From IMG/VR virus record IMGVR_UViG_3300018465_000001, positions 1 to 59,149 of that record: 59,149 bases of DNA. One strand, 5' to 3'. Within the stretch, counting starts at the first letter, position 1, and every line of letters starts with the position of its first letter. Of this stretch, positions 1 through 7,275 are shown in pieces. This DNA comes from a virus. The translations under genes and the position numbers were made by a program. The notes under the pieces are model-generated. The model ran no database searches and was not told the origin of the DNA. It saw only the letters and a program-made list of their open reading frames with translations.

Positions 1-123
1 TCGGTGCCGGTGCGTGGTGGGCCTCGTCCACGATCAGCGTGCCGAACGGGGAGGACTTGGCACTCAGCGCCAGCTCAGCCAGCCGCTTGTCCCGGCTCAC
101 GGTCTGGACCGAGGCCACGACCA
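1..123. repeat. Terminal direct repeat (left copy)
   Basis: Bases 1-123 are identical to 59027-59149. A helicase reading frame continues across the join, so this is the overlap of a circular map (circularly permuted or circularly assembled genome), not two biological genes. Confidence 0.95.
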
Positions 124-400
124 TGTCCGCGTCCAGTTCGTTCCGGTCGGCCTTGACGATGCCGGTCGTCAGCTCGGGAGCCACCATCCGGATCTTCTCG
201 ACGGTCTGAGCGGCCAGCTCCTCCCGGTGGACTAGGACCAGGCCCCGGCCCTTCTCCGCACGCTCTTTCAGAGCATGGGAGAAGATCACGGTCTTGCCGG
301 TGCCGGTGGGGTAGACCAGCAGGGGGCGCCGTAGGCCCTCCCGTTCGGCCTCCTCGATGGCGTCCAGAGCGCGGCGCTGATAGGGGCGAACGGACAGCAT
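1..400 (-). CDS. SF2 DEAD/DEAH-box helicase, N-terminal part (continues at 59149-57723)
   Basis: ATP-dependent SF2 helicase, probably for phage DNA replication or recombination. Joined across the contig ends it is 567 residues. This piece begins with MLSVRPYQRR (Q-motif-like), has Walker A PTGTGKT at about 31-37, and runs into the DEAH box (125-128), which is complete only when the repeat copy is joined. The ATG at 400 overlaps the TGA of the upstream gene (ATGA), so translation is probably coupled. The cut is an artefact of linearising the map. Confidence 0.9.
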   Translation of the reverse strand, partial: MLSVRPYQRRALDAIEEAEREGLRRPLLVYPTGTGKTVIFSHALKERAEKGRGLVLVHREELAAQTVEKIRMVAPELTTGIVKADRNELDADMVVASVQTVSRDKRLAELALSAKSSPFGTLIVDEAHHAPAP

Positions 401-774
401 CAGTGCCCCCTCATGATCTCGGTTTCGTACTTTCGGTAGGCCCGGCCCGCGTACCTGCCGGACGAGATGGTGGCCTGGCCGGTGTACTGCACCGTCAGCG
501 TGTCACCCACCGTCGGCGCCAGCCGTTCCAGGTCCCGGCCCAGGCTCCCGTATCCGACCAGGCGGACCCGGTCGGTGCCGCTCAGCCAGAGGTCCACCAC
601 CGGAAGCGTGTCGACCGCCAGCACGGCGAACCGGTTCGGGATGGTCCCGACCCAGAGCACCACCCCCTTGACGGTGGCGGGCTCGCTCGGGAACCAGACT
701 TTTGGCTCCCCCTCGGTGAGTGCCCGGACGATGCAGACCGGGCACCCGTCCTTGATGTGATTCGTTGACGTCAT
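400..774 (-). CDS. OB-fold-like protein, paralogue of the 1146-1601 protein
   Basis: 124 residues. Positions around GVV-VG, GYG, AP-VGD-L-V-Y and GR-G-Y match the second half of the protein at 1146-1601, so the two are paralogues. A single-stranded DNA-binding (OB-fold) role is inferred from size, beta-rich pattern and place directly before the helicase. It has a CPVC pair near the N terminus. The ATG at 774 has no Shine-Dalgarno, but TAACCT lies 7 nt upstream, which fits a leaderless start. The stop overlaps the helicase ATG. Confidence 0.65.
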   Translation of the reverse strand: MTSTNHIKDGCPVCIVRALTEGEPKVWFPSEPATVKGVVLWVGTIPNRFAVLAVDTLPVVDLWLSGTDRVRLVGYGSLGRDLERLAPTVGDTLTVQYTGQATISSGRYAGRAYRKYETEIMRGH

Positions 775-784
775 GACTGCGAGG

Positions 785-1069
785 TTACTCGGTCGCCTGG
801 GAGGTGTCAACCGGGGAGGGGAAGACCTCGGCCCAGGACGTAGCCGCCTTGACCCAGAGCACGATCCGGCCGTCCCGCTCCAGCCATCGGTTAATGGCGG
901 TCCACCCGGCCGCCGTCGGGGCGCCGGAACCGCTGACGTACCAGAGCCCACCGGCCTTCAACAGCGCGTAGGTCCACACCTTGTCCGAGGTCTGAGCCTC
1001 GTACCGGATTCCCATGAGCAGGACGGTCCCGTCCGGCACCATGGCGTTGTCGATCTTGAACGTGGTCAT
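785..1069 (-). CDS. Small conserved phage protein, paralogue of 3767-4186
   Basis: 94 residues, function unknown. It shares with the 139-residue protein at 3767-4186 the order DGTV, Y-L-A-G-W-V-G, P, WL-GR, A, so it is a shorter paralogue without the N-terminal helix. ATG at 1069 is preceded by GGAGG with 5 nt spacing, which favours it over a GTG 30 nt upstream. Confidence 0.7.
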   Translation of the reverse strand: MTTFKIDNAMVPDGTVLLMGIRYEAQTSDKVWTYALLKAGGLWYVSGSGAPTAAGWTAINRWLERDGRIVLWVKAATSWAEVFPSPVDTSQATE

Positions 1070-1092
1070 GATTACCTCCAGAAAAGGGATGA

Positions 1093-1123
1093 GGGCCACC
1101 CGGCGGCAACCGGGCGGCCCTCG
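1093..1123 (-). terminator. GC-rich hairpin between two genes
   Basis: Arms GGGCCACCCGG and CCGGGCGGCCC flank a short loop in the 76-nt gap between 1146 and 1069. No clear T-run, so it may attenuate rather than terminate. Confidence 0.45.
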
Positions 1124-1145
1124 GGACTATCAGGGGCGGGGAAGG

Positions 1146-1601
1146 TCAGCGGTGCTTCACAGCCACCGAGAAGTGCTTGTACATCTTGCCCTGGAAGCGG
1201 CCCTTCTTGATGGGCTTCTCGCCCCAGTACTTGACCGCCAGGAGGTCACCGACCTTCGGGGCCGCGTCCTGGAGTTCACGCCGCAGAACGGCGCCGTACC
1301 CGATGATGCGGTACTTGTCCCCATCCTTGGTCTGGACGGTGACCGTCGGGCACATCGCGTCCTCCTCGGAGGTGGCGAAGTCCGACCGGGTCTCCCCGAC
1401 CTTGACGACCACGCCGGACACGGCCTCTCCACGCTCCGTCGGGACCCAGCCCTCCGCGTCGTCCTCGTCCACCGAGTTCAGGAGGTCGTCAGCCTCGTCG
1501 AAGTCGGTGTCCGCCGTGCTGGCACCGTCCGCCCCGAACAGGTCGGCCGCCTCGTCGAAATCGGCGTCCGTGGGGGTGGCGGTACCGGTGGCCTTGGCCA
1601 T
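1146..1601 (-). CDS. SSB-like protein with acidic N-terminal region
   Basis: 151 residues. The first ~60 residues are acidic with repeated DFDEA-DL motifs; the rest (GVVVKVG, GYGAVLRREL, APKVGDLLAVKYWG, KMYKHF) is beta-rich and paralogous to the 124-residue protein at 400-774. Likely a ssDNA-binding or replication accessory protein: the neighbouring genes are exonuclease, helicase and polymerase. ATG at 1601 has AAGGAG 6 nt upstream. No other SSB was seen in the genome. Confidence 0.65.
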   Translation of the reverse strand: MAKATGTATPTDADFDEAADLFGADGASTADTDFDEADDLLNSVDEDDAEGWVPTERGEAVSGVVVKVGETRSDFATSEEDAMCPTVTVQTKDGDKYRIIGYGAVLRRELQDAAPKVGDLLAVKYWGEKPIKKGRFQGKMYKHFSVAVKHR

Positions 1602-1786
1602 GTCGTGCTCCTTGAGTTGAGTGGTAGTTGAGTTGCGCTTTCTGGTGTGACCCGGCCGAGTCGGGTCATATCCCGAAGTCGTGTCGCCCGGCCGGGTCGT
1701 TGCCCCGATATCTGCCTCGGAACAAGGCGCGGATCCGCTTCCTTTTTGAAAGTCCTGAAGGTGCCCGCAAACCGACAGTGGACTCG

Positions 1787-1852
1787 TGCCCCGGCCAGGA
1801 GTCGCACCTGGCCCGACCGAAACCGGTCGTTGATACCTCCGTATACCGGGAC
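1787..1852 (-). ncRNA. tRNA-like hairpin structure, not a normal tRNA
   Basis: On the minus strand GTCCCGG (1852-1846) can pair with CCGGGGC (1794-1788), leaving a single A overhang, and a T-arm-like hairpin CCAGG-TGCGACT-CCTGG sits before it. The middle has a 5-bp stem with a 6-nt loop instead of 7, no good D-stem, G in place of T55, and no CCA. At 66 nt it is too short for a canonical tRNA. It could be a decayed tRNA or a leader-RNA fold. Confidence 0.25.
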
Positions 1853-1988
1853 TAGCGCCGGTGGGACTGTTGGGCGTTGGACGCATTGCCAGAAACGTTC
1901 CGCACCCACCGGCACCAGTCTTTCCTGGTCGTCAGCATGGCCCGCGTCTCCCAGCCCGGTCCTGCTCCCCTACTGTCTTACGGGTCTC

Positions 1989-2017
1989 ACCTTACAGTGT
2001 TGCCGGGAATGTCGCAA
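1989..2017 (-). promoter_or_regulatory. Promoter, TTGCGA-17-TAAGGT
   Basis: -35 TTGCGA at 2017-2012, 17-nt spacer, -10 TAAGGT at 1994-1989 preceded by CTG as in the other promoters of this phage. It should drive the OB protein/helicase operon. Confidence 0.55.
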
Positions 2018-2020
2018 TCT

Positions 2021-2036
2021 TGACGCTTACATGTCA
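2021..2036. promoter_or_regulatory. 16-bp operator copy TGACGCTTACATGTCA
   Basis: Member of the TGAC-N8-GTCA family; ends 4 bp upstream of the -35 box of the promoter at 1989-2017. Confidence 0.6.
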
Positions 2037-2127
2037 GGGTCCGGGCCGCGCGACGTTGTTCCAGGAATACCGGCGATCAGTTGGCGCTGAAAGCCGCGTA
2101 ATCTACGCCGCGCGGTCCCGGCCCTGG

Positions 2128-3303
2128 TCATGAGGAAAGCTTGTATTTCTTCGGCACCCGGATGGTCATCCGCCGGTACCGGCTCCTGACCGTGACGGCC
2201 TCGGCCACCTCGGGGTAATCCCTCTTCAGCGCCTCCACGTCGATACGTGTGGACGGGACCTCGGGGTATCCGACGATCTTCTCATCACCCAGGTACGCCG
2301 CGCCCGCGTCTCCGGTCCAGGCCCGGAACTCATTCTTGATAGCGGTGAAGTCCCGGTCCGCTTCCTCGAACCGCTTCTTGGCCACCTGGTAGTCCTTCAG
2401 CCACTCCTCGGCCAGGTCGGGAAGATCGGTGGACGGGGAGAGCACCGTAGGGTGCTGCTCCTTGAGCAGGCCTTCGGTGATCGGGTGCCGGTAGTCGTGG
2501 AGGGGGATTTCGTCCCCCAGTATGTTCTCGGCCCAGAACCGGTCGGCCGCTTCCATCATCTCGGCGAACCAGGCCTCGTCGAAGTGGACCTCCACCGTGA
2601 AGAACTGGCGGGACCGGTCGATGTGGAAGCATCCCAGGTAGCCCACGGGGAGCCCGAGGATGCCCATCTGCCACTGGATCTGGGCCTGGTACGACATCGG
2701 CGCCGAACCGGTCCCCCGGCCGCCCGGCCGGATCGTGCCGGACTCCCAGTGTTCATCGTCACCGGCGGTCTTGCACTCGATAACGGCCTCGGCCTTCCAG
2801 GACCGGGGCTTGCACGCGAACCGGTCGGGGGTCACCCGGATGTGCTCCTTGCCGTTCATGGCCCAGAGCCCGCCCCCGAATCTCGAGACCATGCCGATCT
2901 CTTCGGCGGTCTTCTGAGCCACCACGTCCTCCAGCCGGTGGCCCCACTCGATCGGAGCGCCGGTCAGCTCCACGTCCGGCTCGGTCCGTTTCTTCTTGTT
3001 CCAGATCGACATCGCCGTCTCGTGCTCGTTCACCCCGATCAGGGCGCCGACCTCGGAACCGCCCAGACCCTCCTTGCGCGCGGCCAGCCACGGACCACGT
3101 CCGGCGCACTCGGGGAGGATGAGACGACTGGGCGATTTCCTCGGGCTGGCGAACCGGTGGGCCGGGTGTGGGCACCCGAGCTTGCCGCCGGAGCGGGCCA
3201 GGTACCTCTCGACCTGACCCGCCTCACGCGCCGCCCGTTCCCGCTTTTCCCGTTCGGCCTGCTCGACCTCGGCCGGGAAGTAGGTCATGGCGTCGTCAGT
3301 CAT
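2128..3303 (-). CDS. YqaJ/lambda-Exo-like recombination exonuclease
   Basis: 391 residues. Phage 5'-3' exonuclease of the YqaJ (PD-(D/E)xK) family, which resects double-strand ends for recombination. The GLGGSEVGALIG block, EWGHRLE, the TPDRFACKP...VIECKTA stretch (D-x(n)-E-x-K core) and YQAQIQWQM are all visible. A helical C-terminal extension (KKRFEEADRDFTAIKNEF) follows. The start overlaps the previous gene's stop by 8 nt. No Erf/RecT-type annealing partner was recognised, though several unknown small genes lie beside it. Confidence 0.85.
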   Translation of the reverse strand: MTDDAMTYFPAEVEQAEREKRERAAREAGQVERYLARSGGKLGCPHPAHRFASPRKSPSRLILPECAGRGPWLAARKEGLGGSEVGALIGVNEHETAMSIWNKKKRTEPDVELTGAPIEWGHRLEDVVAQKTAEEIGMVSRFGGGLWAMNGKEHIRVTPDRFACKPRSWKAEAVIECKTAGDDEHWESGTIRPGGRGTGSAPMSYQAQIQWQMGILGLPVGYLGCFHIDRSRQFFTVEVHFDEAWFAEMMEAADRFWAENILGDEIPLHDYRHPITEGLLKEQHPTVLSPSTDLPDLAEEWLKDYQVAKKRFEEADRDFTAIKNEFRAWTGDAGAAYLGDEKIVGYPEVPSTRIDVEALKRDYPEVAEAVTVRSRYRRMTIRVPKKYKLSS

Positions 3304-3574
3304 TTTCGATTACCCCGATTCCGGCTGTCCACAAAGCGGATTTAATTGCGATATGAATATCTCCAGAGTCCTGGAAAGTCTTCAGGAGAATATTCACGAA
3401 CTCGGGCGTGACCTCGATCAACGTGGATTCTGCGATGACTTCTTCCATCGCTTTCAGCGGCGAATTACCCGCATTCTTTGAATCCCACCACAACTGTTTG
3501 AGGTCTTTTCTACGCTGGGCTATCGGACCGAGCCTCTTTCGGGGCTCGGTCCGTCGCTCTGACCTCTCGGTCAC
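3296..3574 (-). CDS. Small helical protein of unknown function
   Basis: 92 residues, basic N terminus followed by helices (DLKQLWWDSKNAG, PEFVNILLKTFQDSGD). GTG at 3574 has GGAGG 4 nt upstream. The 3' half is AT-rich compared with its neighbours, which may indicate recent acquisition. It overlaps the exonuclease start, so it may be co-translated with it; function not recognised. Confidence 0.65.
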   Translation of the reverse strand: MTERSERRTEPRKRLGPIAQRRKDLKQLWWDSKNAGNSPLKAMEEVIAESTLIEVTPEFVNILLKTFQDSGDIHIAIKSALWTAGIGVIEND

Positions 3575-3584
3575 TGCTCCTCCG

Positions 3585-3767
3585 TCACGCGTTCGCCTCC
3601 ACCGTGATGGTGATCGCCTTGGGCCACTCCCCGTTGACCTTGGGCATCTTGTCCTTGCGGACGTAGACCTGGCCGACGGCCACCGATCGGATGTCCTTGA
3701 CCTTGTAGACCAGGGCGCCCGGAGTCTCCCGCTCCAAGGGGAGTGTCACCTTCACCTTGTCCTCCAT
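3585..3767 (-). CDS. 60-residue protein of unknown function
   Basis: Beta-rich small protein (MEDKVKVTLPLERETPG...AITITVEANA). ATG at 3767 shares a base with the upstream TGA (TGATG) and has AGGGAG upstream. Reads like a small single-domain phage protein; no known family recognised. Confidence 0.6.
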   Translation of the reverse strand: MEDKVKVTLPLERETPGALVYKVKDIRSVAVGQVYVRKDKMPKVNGEWPKAITITVEANA

Positions 3768-4186
3768 CACAGCTCCCTCGGGTCGTTGCTGTACTCCGAG
3801 TCGTCCTTGATCCGGCGCCGGTTCTCCTGGAGCCCGTCCAGGAATCCGTTCAAGGCCGCGCCCAGGTCGAACACCGGGATGGACTCCACCGCGAACTCGG
3901 CCAGCACCTGGGCCGCCCGGAGGTGACGGCCGCCGGACATCAGCCACTCGGCCAGCGCGTCCGAGGTGGCGCCGTCCGGGCCGCGCTTGCCGGTGACGAA
4001 CCAGAACCCGTCCGCCTTGTACGCGATCACCGGGTAGCCCCGGCTCGGGCCGAAGGTGACGACCAGTCCCAGGACGGTCCCGTCGGCCAGCATGCCGAAG
4101 TCCGGCATGGCCTCCAGGGTCTCCAGGTATCGGGCCTTGCGCTCGATCTCCCGGCGCAACTCTTCCTTGCGCTTCTCCAGGCTCAC
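3767..4186 (-). CDS. Conserved phage protein, paralogue of 785-1069
   Basis: 139 residues: a basic helical N terminus (about 1-28), then the DGTV...WFVTGKRGPDGATSDALAEWL domain shared with the 94-residue protein at 785-1069, then a helical tail. GTG at 4186 follows GGAGG by 8 nt; the upstream TAG is only 3 nt away. Function unknown; sits in the recombination cluster. Confidence 0.65.
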   Translation of the reverse strand: MSLEKRKEELRREIERKARYLETLEAMPDFGMLADGTVLGLVVTFGPSRGYPVIAYKADGFWFVTGKRGPDGATSDALAEWLMSGGRHLRAAQVLAEFAVESIPVFDLGAALNGFLDGLQENRRRIKDDSEYSNDPREL

Positions 4187-4189
4187 GGC

Positions 4190-4696
4190 CTAGACCTCCA
4201 TCTTGATCTTGGTCAGCGAGTCACGCTGAACCTTGGGGAGCACGAACACCGGGGAGCCGGTCCAGTCGTTGACCGCGACCCACAGCCACCATGCGTCACA
4301 CTCGTTGTCGTTCGTGAACTCGATCCCGCCGCGCTTGTACGCGGCCAGGGCCATATCCGTCTTGCTCGCTCCGCCGGACCCGGTGGCGTACTTCTTGAGG
4401 CTGGCCGGGGGGAACGTGGCGTATGGGAGACCGGCCTGGATCAAGCCCTCCCGGACCGCACCGTGGACCATCCCGGTGATTCCGGCGGTCATCGACTTGT
4501 TGAGGTAGCCCTCGATCAGGACCATCTCGGCCCCGGTGACGACCTCCAGGATCTGGGCGCGGATGCTGGTCAGCCGGTAATCACCGTTTCCAACGGGCTT
4601 GATCAACCGGGTCTCGACCTCCCCGGCGGCTCCGGTCCATGCGGCACCAGGCGCCGTGATGGAGAGGTCCAGGCCCCCTAGCTTCTTGACACTCAC
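4190..4696 (-). CDS. RuvC-like Holliday-junction resolvase
   Basis: 168 residues. RNase-H-fold resolvase: GLDLS near the N terminus (first catalytic Asp), VLIEGYLN (second acidic residue), PASLKKYATGSGGASKTDM (RuvC-type loop with Lys) and NDNECDAWWL (final Asp). Expected to cut branched DNA left by recombination or replication before packaging. GTG start overlaps the upstream TGA by GTGA, so it is coupled to the 102-residue gene. Confidence 0.85.
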   Translation of the reverse strand: MSVKKLGGLDLSITAPGAAWTGAAGEVETRLIKPVGNGDYRLTSIRAQILEVVTGAEMVLIEGYLNKSMTAGITGMVHGAVREGLIQAGLPYATFPPASLKKYATGSGGASKTDMALAAYKRGGIEFTNDNECDAWWLWVAVNDWTGSPVFVLPKVQRDSLTKIKMEV

Positions 4697-5001
4697 GCGT
4701 CAGGACCCTTGAACTCCGGCTCGAACCCTCTCGGGAGCCGGTCGTCATCCGGCGTCAGCGCGGCCATGGCGAACTTGAGATGTTTCGCCAGTTCCCGGAA
4801 CGTGGGGACCAGGGTCAGGCCCAGCAGCACTCCCGAGACCTTGGACGCGGGCATCTCGACGTGCCGCTCCTCCTCGCCGTGGATCACGGTGAAGCAGGCC
4901 CGGCCCGCTCCCTCCGGGATCTCGTATCTGGCCTGGAGAAGGCTCTGAACGTGGTTCCACTGGTCCGGCGTCAGATCGTTGATCTCTACCTTGAGCCGCA
5001 T
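4693..5001 (-). CDS. 102-residue protein of unknown function
   Basis: Starts MRLKVEINDLTPDQWNHVQ; one compact alpha/beta domain with an acidic, Pro-rich tail. GGAGG lies 7 nt before the ATG, and the promoter at 5029-5058 is just upstream, so this is the first gene of the recombination operon. No family recognised. Confidence 0.65.
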   Translation of the reverse strand: MRLKVEINDLTPDQWNHVQSLLQARYEIPEGAGRACFTVIHGEEERHVEMPASKVSGVLLGLTLVPTFRELAKHLKFAMAALTPDDDRLPRGFEPEFKGPDA

Positions 5002-5028
5002 CGACGGCCCTCCTTCCTTCTGGCTGAA

Positions 5029-5058
5029 ACCTTACCGTATAGACTGCAAGGTTTGCAA
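5029..5058 (-). promoter_or_regulatory. Promoter, TTGCAA-18-TAAGGT
   Basis: -35 TTGCAA at 5058-5053, 18-nt spacer, -10 TAAGGT at 5034-5029. The spacer block CCTTGCAGTCTA-N2-CGG is shared almost exactly with the promoter at 48724-48752, suggesting a common regulator. Confidence 0.6.
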
Positions 5059-5089
5059 CCCCGGGGAGGAGGACCGCCGTTTCCGCTGG

Positions 5090-5809
5090 TCAGTCTCGGT
5101 TACGCGGAATGCTCTGGTGGCCGTACGGCCGGGTCCGGATCCAGACTCCGCCACCGGCGGGCTCCAGGGTCAGCCGGTCACCGATCCGGCCGGAACTCTC
5201 CTCGCCGTTCAGCCAGCGCCGAAGCTGGGCCGTCTCGGCCGCGTTCAGGATGACGATGTGCTCCCGGTCCGCGATCACGCGCGCCAGAGTGGCCCGGTAG
5301 ACGGCCTCGGCCACCTCCCGGCCGGTCCGGGCGTTCTCACCCCGGACGCCAGACGGGACCGTCGCCACCAGCCAACGGTTGCTCCCCATCCGGATCTCCA
5401 GGTCCCCGTCCGGGCTTTCAGCGAAGTGAAGCGCCAGGCCGTGGTGAACGTCGTGAAGCTGGATCCGGCGCTCGTCCTCCGGCCACGGGTAAGCCAGCAG
5501 AGCCGCCAGCTCCCCCGCCACGCGTGCGCGCGGCTGGAGTTCGTCCCGACCCTCCAGCTCGGTCAGATAGCGGCTCAGCGCGTCCACCAGTGTGGTCGGC
5601 TGACCCTCGGTGAGGTCCAGGACGGCCTCGTCGTCCATGGCCGCCTGAGCGTCCAGGAACTCGGCCACGACCTGGCGCCCCTCACCGGTCCGGGCCATAC
5701 CGATCCGGATCTCGCGCTCGCGCTCCACGGCCCGGCCGACGGCATCCAGGTCGTCGATCCCGGTCAGGATCCGCTGAACCCGTTTCAACTCGGTCATCGG
5801 ATATGTCAT
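5090..5809 (-). CDS. 239-residue protein of unknown function
   Basis: Starts MTYPMTELKRVQRILTGIDD; mostly helical first half, then a beta-rich segment (DVHHGLALHFAESPDGDLEIRMG) and a helical AEAVYRATLARVIADREH region. GGGGAGGAC precedes ATG 5809. It has its own promoter (5850-5878). No catalytic motif recognised. Confidence 0.6.
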   Translation of the reverse strand: MTYPMTELKRVQRILTGIDDLDAVGRAVEREREIRIGMARTGEGRQVVAEFLDAQAAMDDEAVLDLTEGQPTTLVDALSRYLTELEGRDELQPRARVAGELAALLAYPWPEDERRIQLHDVHHGLALHFAESPDGDLEIRMGSNRWLVATVPSGVRGENARTGREVAEAVYRATLARVIADREHIVILNAAETAQLRRWLNGEESSGRIGDRLTLEPAGGGVWIRTRPYGHQSIPRNRD

Positions 5810-5849
5810 GTCAGTCCTCCCCATCGGCGGGCCTCTCCCACCGTCTCTT

Positions 5850-5878
5850 ACATTACAGCACTGCCTACAAAGTAACAA
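5850..5878 (-). promoter_or_regulatory. Promoter, TTGTTA-17-TAATGT
   Basis: -35 TTGTTA at 5878-5873 and -10 TAATGT at 5855-5850 with a 17-nt spacer ending GCTG. The -35 starts right at the foot of the terminator at 5880-5901. Confidence 0.6.
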
Positions 5879-5879
5879 C

Positions 5880-5901
5880 CCCCGGCTAATCAGCCGGGGG
5901 T
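5880..5901 (-). terminator. Hairpin terminator after the SprT-like gene
   Basis: Perfect arms CCCCCGGCT and AGCCGGGGG separated by AATC; followed on the minus strand by TTGTTACTTTG. Confidence 0.7.
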
Positions 5902-5916
5902 CGCGATCGGGGAGGG

Positions 5917-6711
5917 TCAGTCCTTCCCGGCGAACAGTTCTCCGCAGTCGTCACACCGGACCACCAGCTTGGCGGCCACCTTCTTGGATGCCCGGATGAT
6001 GTTGGGCTCCTCGCAGTCACACGTCAGCTTGACGTTGTTCGAGGTGCTGGCCGAACCAGTTTTGGGCGCCTTGCCCATGTTCTCCCCGCCGTTGTCGTCC
6101 TGGTCGTCGTCGGACGACCCGCCCAGCCACCCGGGGAGGCGGACCATCAGGTGGATCTCGGCGTCCAGAGCCTCCAAGAGGTCCCTGTACTCCTCCACGG
6201 TCTCGGCCGTGAGGGTCACCTGGGAGAACCCCAGGGCCTTGTCCGCCTTCAGCCCGTTCGCCTTGTACTCCAGGCCCAGTTCCTTGGCGATCTTGAGGAA
6301 CACCTGGTTGTGCCACCGGCCCTGGCGACTCGTGTCCTTCTCACCTCGGTGCTCGGCCAGCGCGTGGGCCGACTCGTGGAGCATGGTCTGGAGCACCTGT
6401 CGCGATCCCTTGGCCAGGGTCTCCCCCGCCATGAACATCTCGTGGATGTGGGTGGCCTTGTCCTCGGCGTTGGTGGTCCAGCCCTGGGGGCGGAAGTGGC
6501 CCCACTTGCCGCCGCCGAACCCGATCCCGGCGCCGGTCACGATCACGACCTCCGGCACTTCCGGGTGGTTCTGGCGGATCCGCTCGTGGACTCGCTCCAG
6601 CAGGCGGACCACGGCCGAGCCGGTGGTCTCGCGGACGGTGGCCTTCTCGGTGTAAGCCACCATCCCGGGCTCTCCGGCGTACGCCGCTGTCTCGGTGTCG
6701 GTGATCGTCAT
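5917..6711 (-). CDS. SprT-like zinc metalloprotein with C-terminal zinc ribbon
   Basis: 264 residues. A zinc-peptidase-type HESAH motif (HExxH) near the middle is followed by GRWHN, a plausible third ligand, as in SprT/Wss1-like proteins that act on DNA-protein crosslinks. A low-complexity acidic linker leads to a C-terminal CDC...CDDC zinc ribbon. ATG 6711 has GAGGAG 6 nt upstream, only ~25 nt from the predicted transcription start of the promoter at 6743-6771. Role in this phage (crosslink repair or host-protein cleavage) is inferred. Confidence 0.75.
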   Translation of the reverse strand: MTITDTETAAYAGEPGMVAYTEKATVRETTGSAVVRLLERVHERIRQNHPEVPEVVIVTGAGIGFGGGKWGHFRPQGWTTNAEDKATHIHEMFMAGETLAKGSRQVLQTMLHESAHALAEHRGEKDTSRQGRWHNQVFLKIAKELGLEYKANGLKADKALGFSQVTLTAETVEEYRDLLEALDAEIHLMVRLPGWLGGSSDDDQDDNGGENMGKAPKTGSASTSNNVKLTCDCEEPNIIRASKKVAAKLVVRCDDCGELFAGKD

Positions 6712-6742
6712 CTCGGGCTCCTCGATCTCGCTGATGGATATG

Positions 6743-6771
6743 ACTTTACAGCCATGACTTTCAAGTGTCAA
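6743..6771 (-). promoter_or_regulatory. Operator-overlapped promoter, TTGACA-17-TAAAGT
   Basis: -35 TTGACA at 6771-6766, -10 TAAAGT at 6748-6743. The operator TGACTTTCAAGTGTCA (6755-6770) covers the -35 and spacer. Confidence 0.8.
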
Positions 6772-6807
6772 CACCTGGCCCGGACTTTCGTCCGGGCCTT
6801 TTCTCGC

Positions 6808-7110
6808 TCAGTGGTTGGCGCACTTCCGGCAGGTGATCTCCTCGCCGGTGACCTTGGTGACCAGCGTTCCGCCGAGCTTGCGGGAGCGGTAGCTGGAGCC
6901 ACAGGCGGCGACACCGGCGACGATCTCGTGGACCTCCAGGCCCTTGCCAGCCCGACCGGTGATCTTGGCGGGGGTCTCGGCCGGAGCCTCGTCAACGATC
7001 TCGACCTTGTAGCCGGTGCGCTTCAGACCCTCGGCGAACCGGTTGGCCAGAACCTCGGTCCGGAATTCGCGGTTTCCGTTGTGCTGGCCGGTCCACTTCA
7101 CCGTGATCAT
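6808..7110 (-). CDS. 100-residue two-domain zinc-binding protein (divergent pair)
   Basis: N-terminal beta-beta-alpha region (ITVKWTGQHNG...VLANRFAEGLKRTGY) followed by a zinc-finger-like segment (VHEIVAGVAACG...TCRKCANH). The same two modules appear in the opposite order in the divergent plus-strand gene at 7276-7578. Transcribed from the minus promoter at 7150-7178. Small Cys-rich proteins of this kind are common in actinophage early regions; function unknown. Confidence 0.7.
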   Translation of the reverse strand: MITVKWTGQHNGNREFRTEVLANRFAEGLKRTGYKVEIVDEAPAETPAKITGRAGKGLEVHEIVAGVAACGSSYRSRKLGGTLVTKVTGEEITCRKCANH

Positions 7111-7149
7111 CGTCGTGTTCCCCTCGTTCTCGCCGTCCTGATGAGAACT

Positions 7150-7178
7150 ACTTTACAGGCGTGACGCTTAAGTGTCAA
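7150..7178 (-). promoter_or_regulatory. Divergent promoter, minus arm
   Basis: TTGACA (7178-7173), 17 nt, TAAAGT (7155-7150). Operator TGACGCTTAAGTGTCA at 7162-7177. Near-exact mirror of the plus promoter at 7214-7242. Confidence 0.85.
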
Positions 7179-7192
7179 CCCAACAGTCAGTC

Positions 7193-7210
7193 CTGTGAAG
7201 TACTTCACAG
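7193..7210. promoter_or_regulatory. 18-bp perfect palindrome between divergent promoters
   Basis: CTGTGAAGTACTTCACAG is perfectly self-complementary and lies between the two -35 boxes. Its half ACTTCACAG recurs in the operators at 16171, 32614 and 34274. Probable regulator-binding site. Confidence 0.6.
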
Positions 7211-7213
7211 TCG

Positions 7214-7242
7214 TTGACACTTAAGCGTCACGCCTGTAAAGT
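7214..7242 (+). promoter_or_regulatory. Divergent promoter, plus arm
   Basis: TTGACA (7214-7219), 17-nt spacer, TAAAGT (7237-7242). Operator TGACACTTAAGCGTCA at 7215-7230 overlaps the -35. The same core is repeated at 7614-7642. Confidence 0.85.
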
Positions 7243-7275
7243 AGTTCTCAGAAGGAACGAGCGAGGGAGACGGAA

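Larger units (their letters stand above)
1602..2127 (-). promoter_or_regulatory. 526-nt non-coding leader with promoter and structured RNA
   Basis: No convincing gene. It holds a minus-strand promoter (1989-2017), a 16-bp operator (2021-2036), a tRNA-like fold (1787-1852) and, near 2042-2125, imperfect complementary GC-rich stretches after the exonuclease stop. The transcript leader before the ATG at 1601 would be about 380 nt, unusually long for this genome. Confidence 0.5.

Noticed and set aside
1-123. Physical terminal repeat of a linear virion genome
   Set aside because: Short length, in-gene location and perfect identity suggest circular assembly overlap; the real ends cannot be told from sequence.
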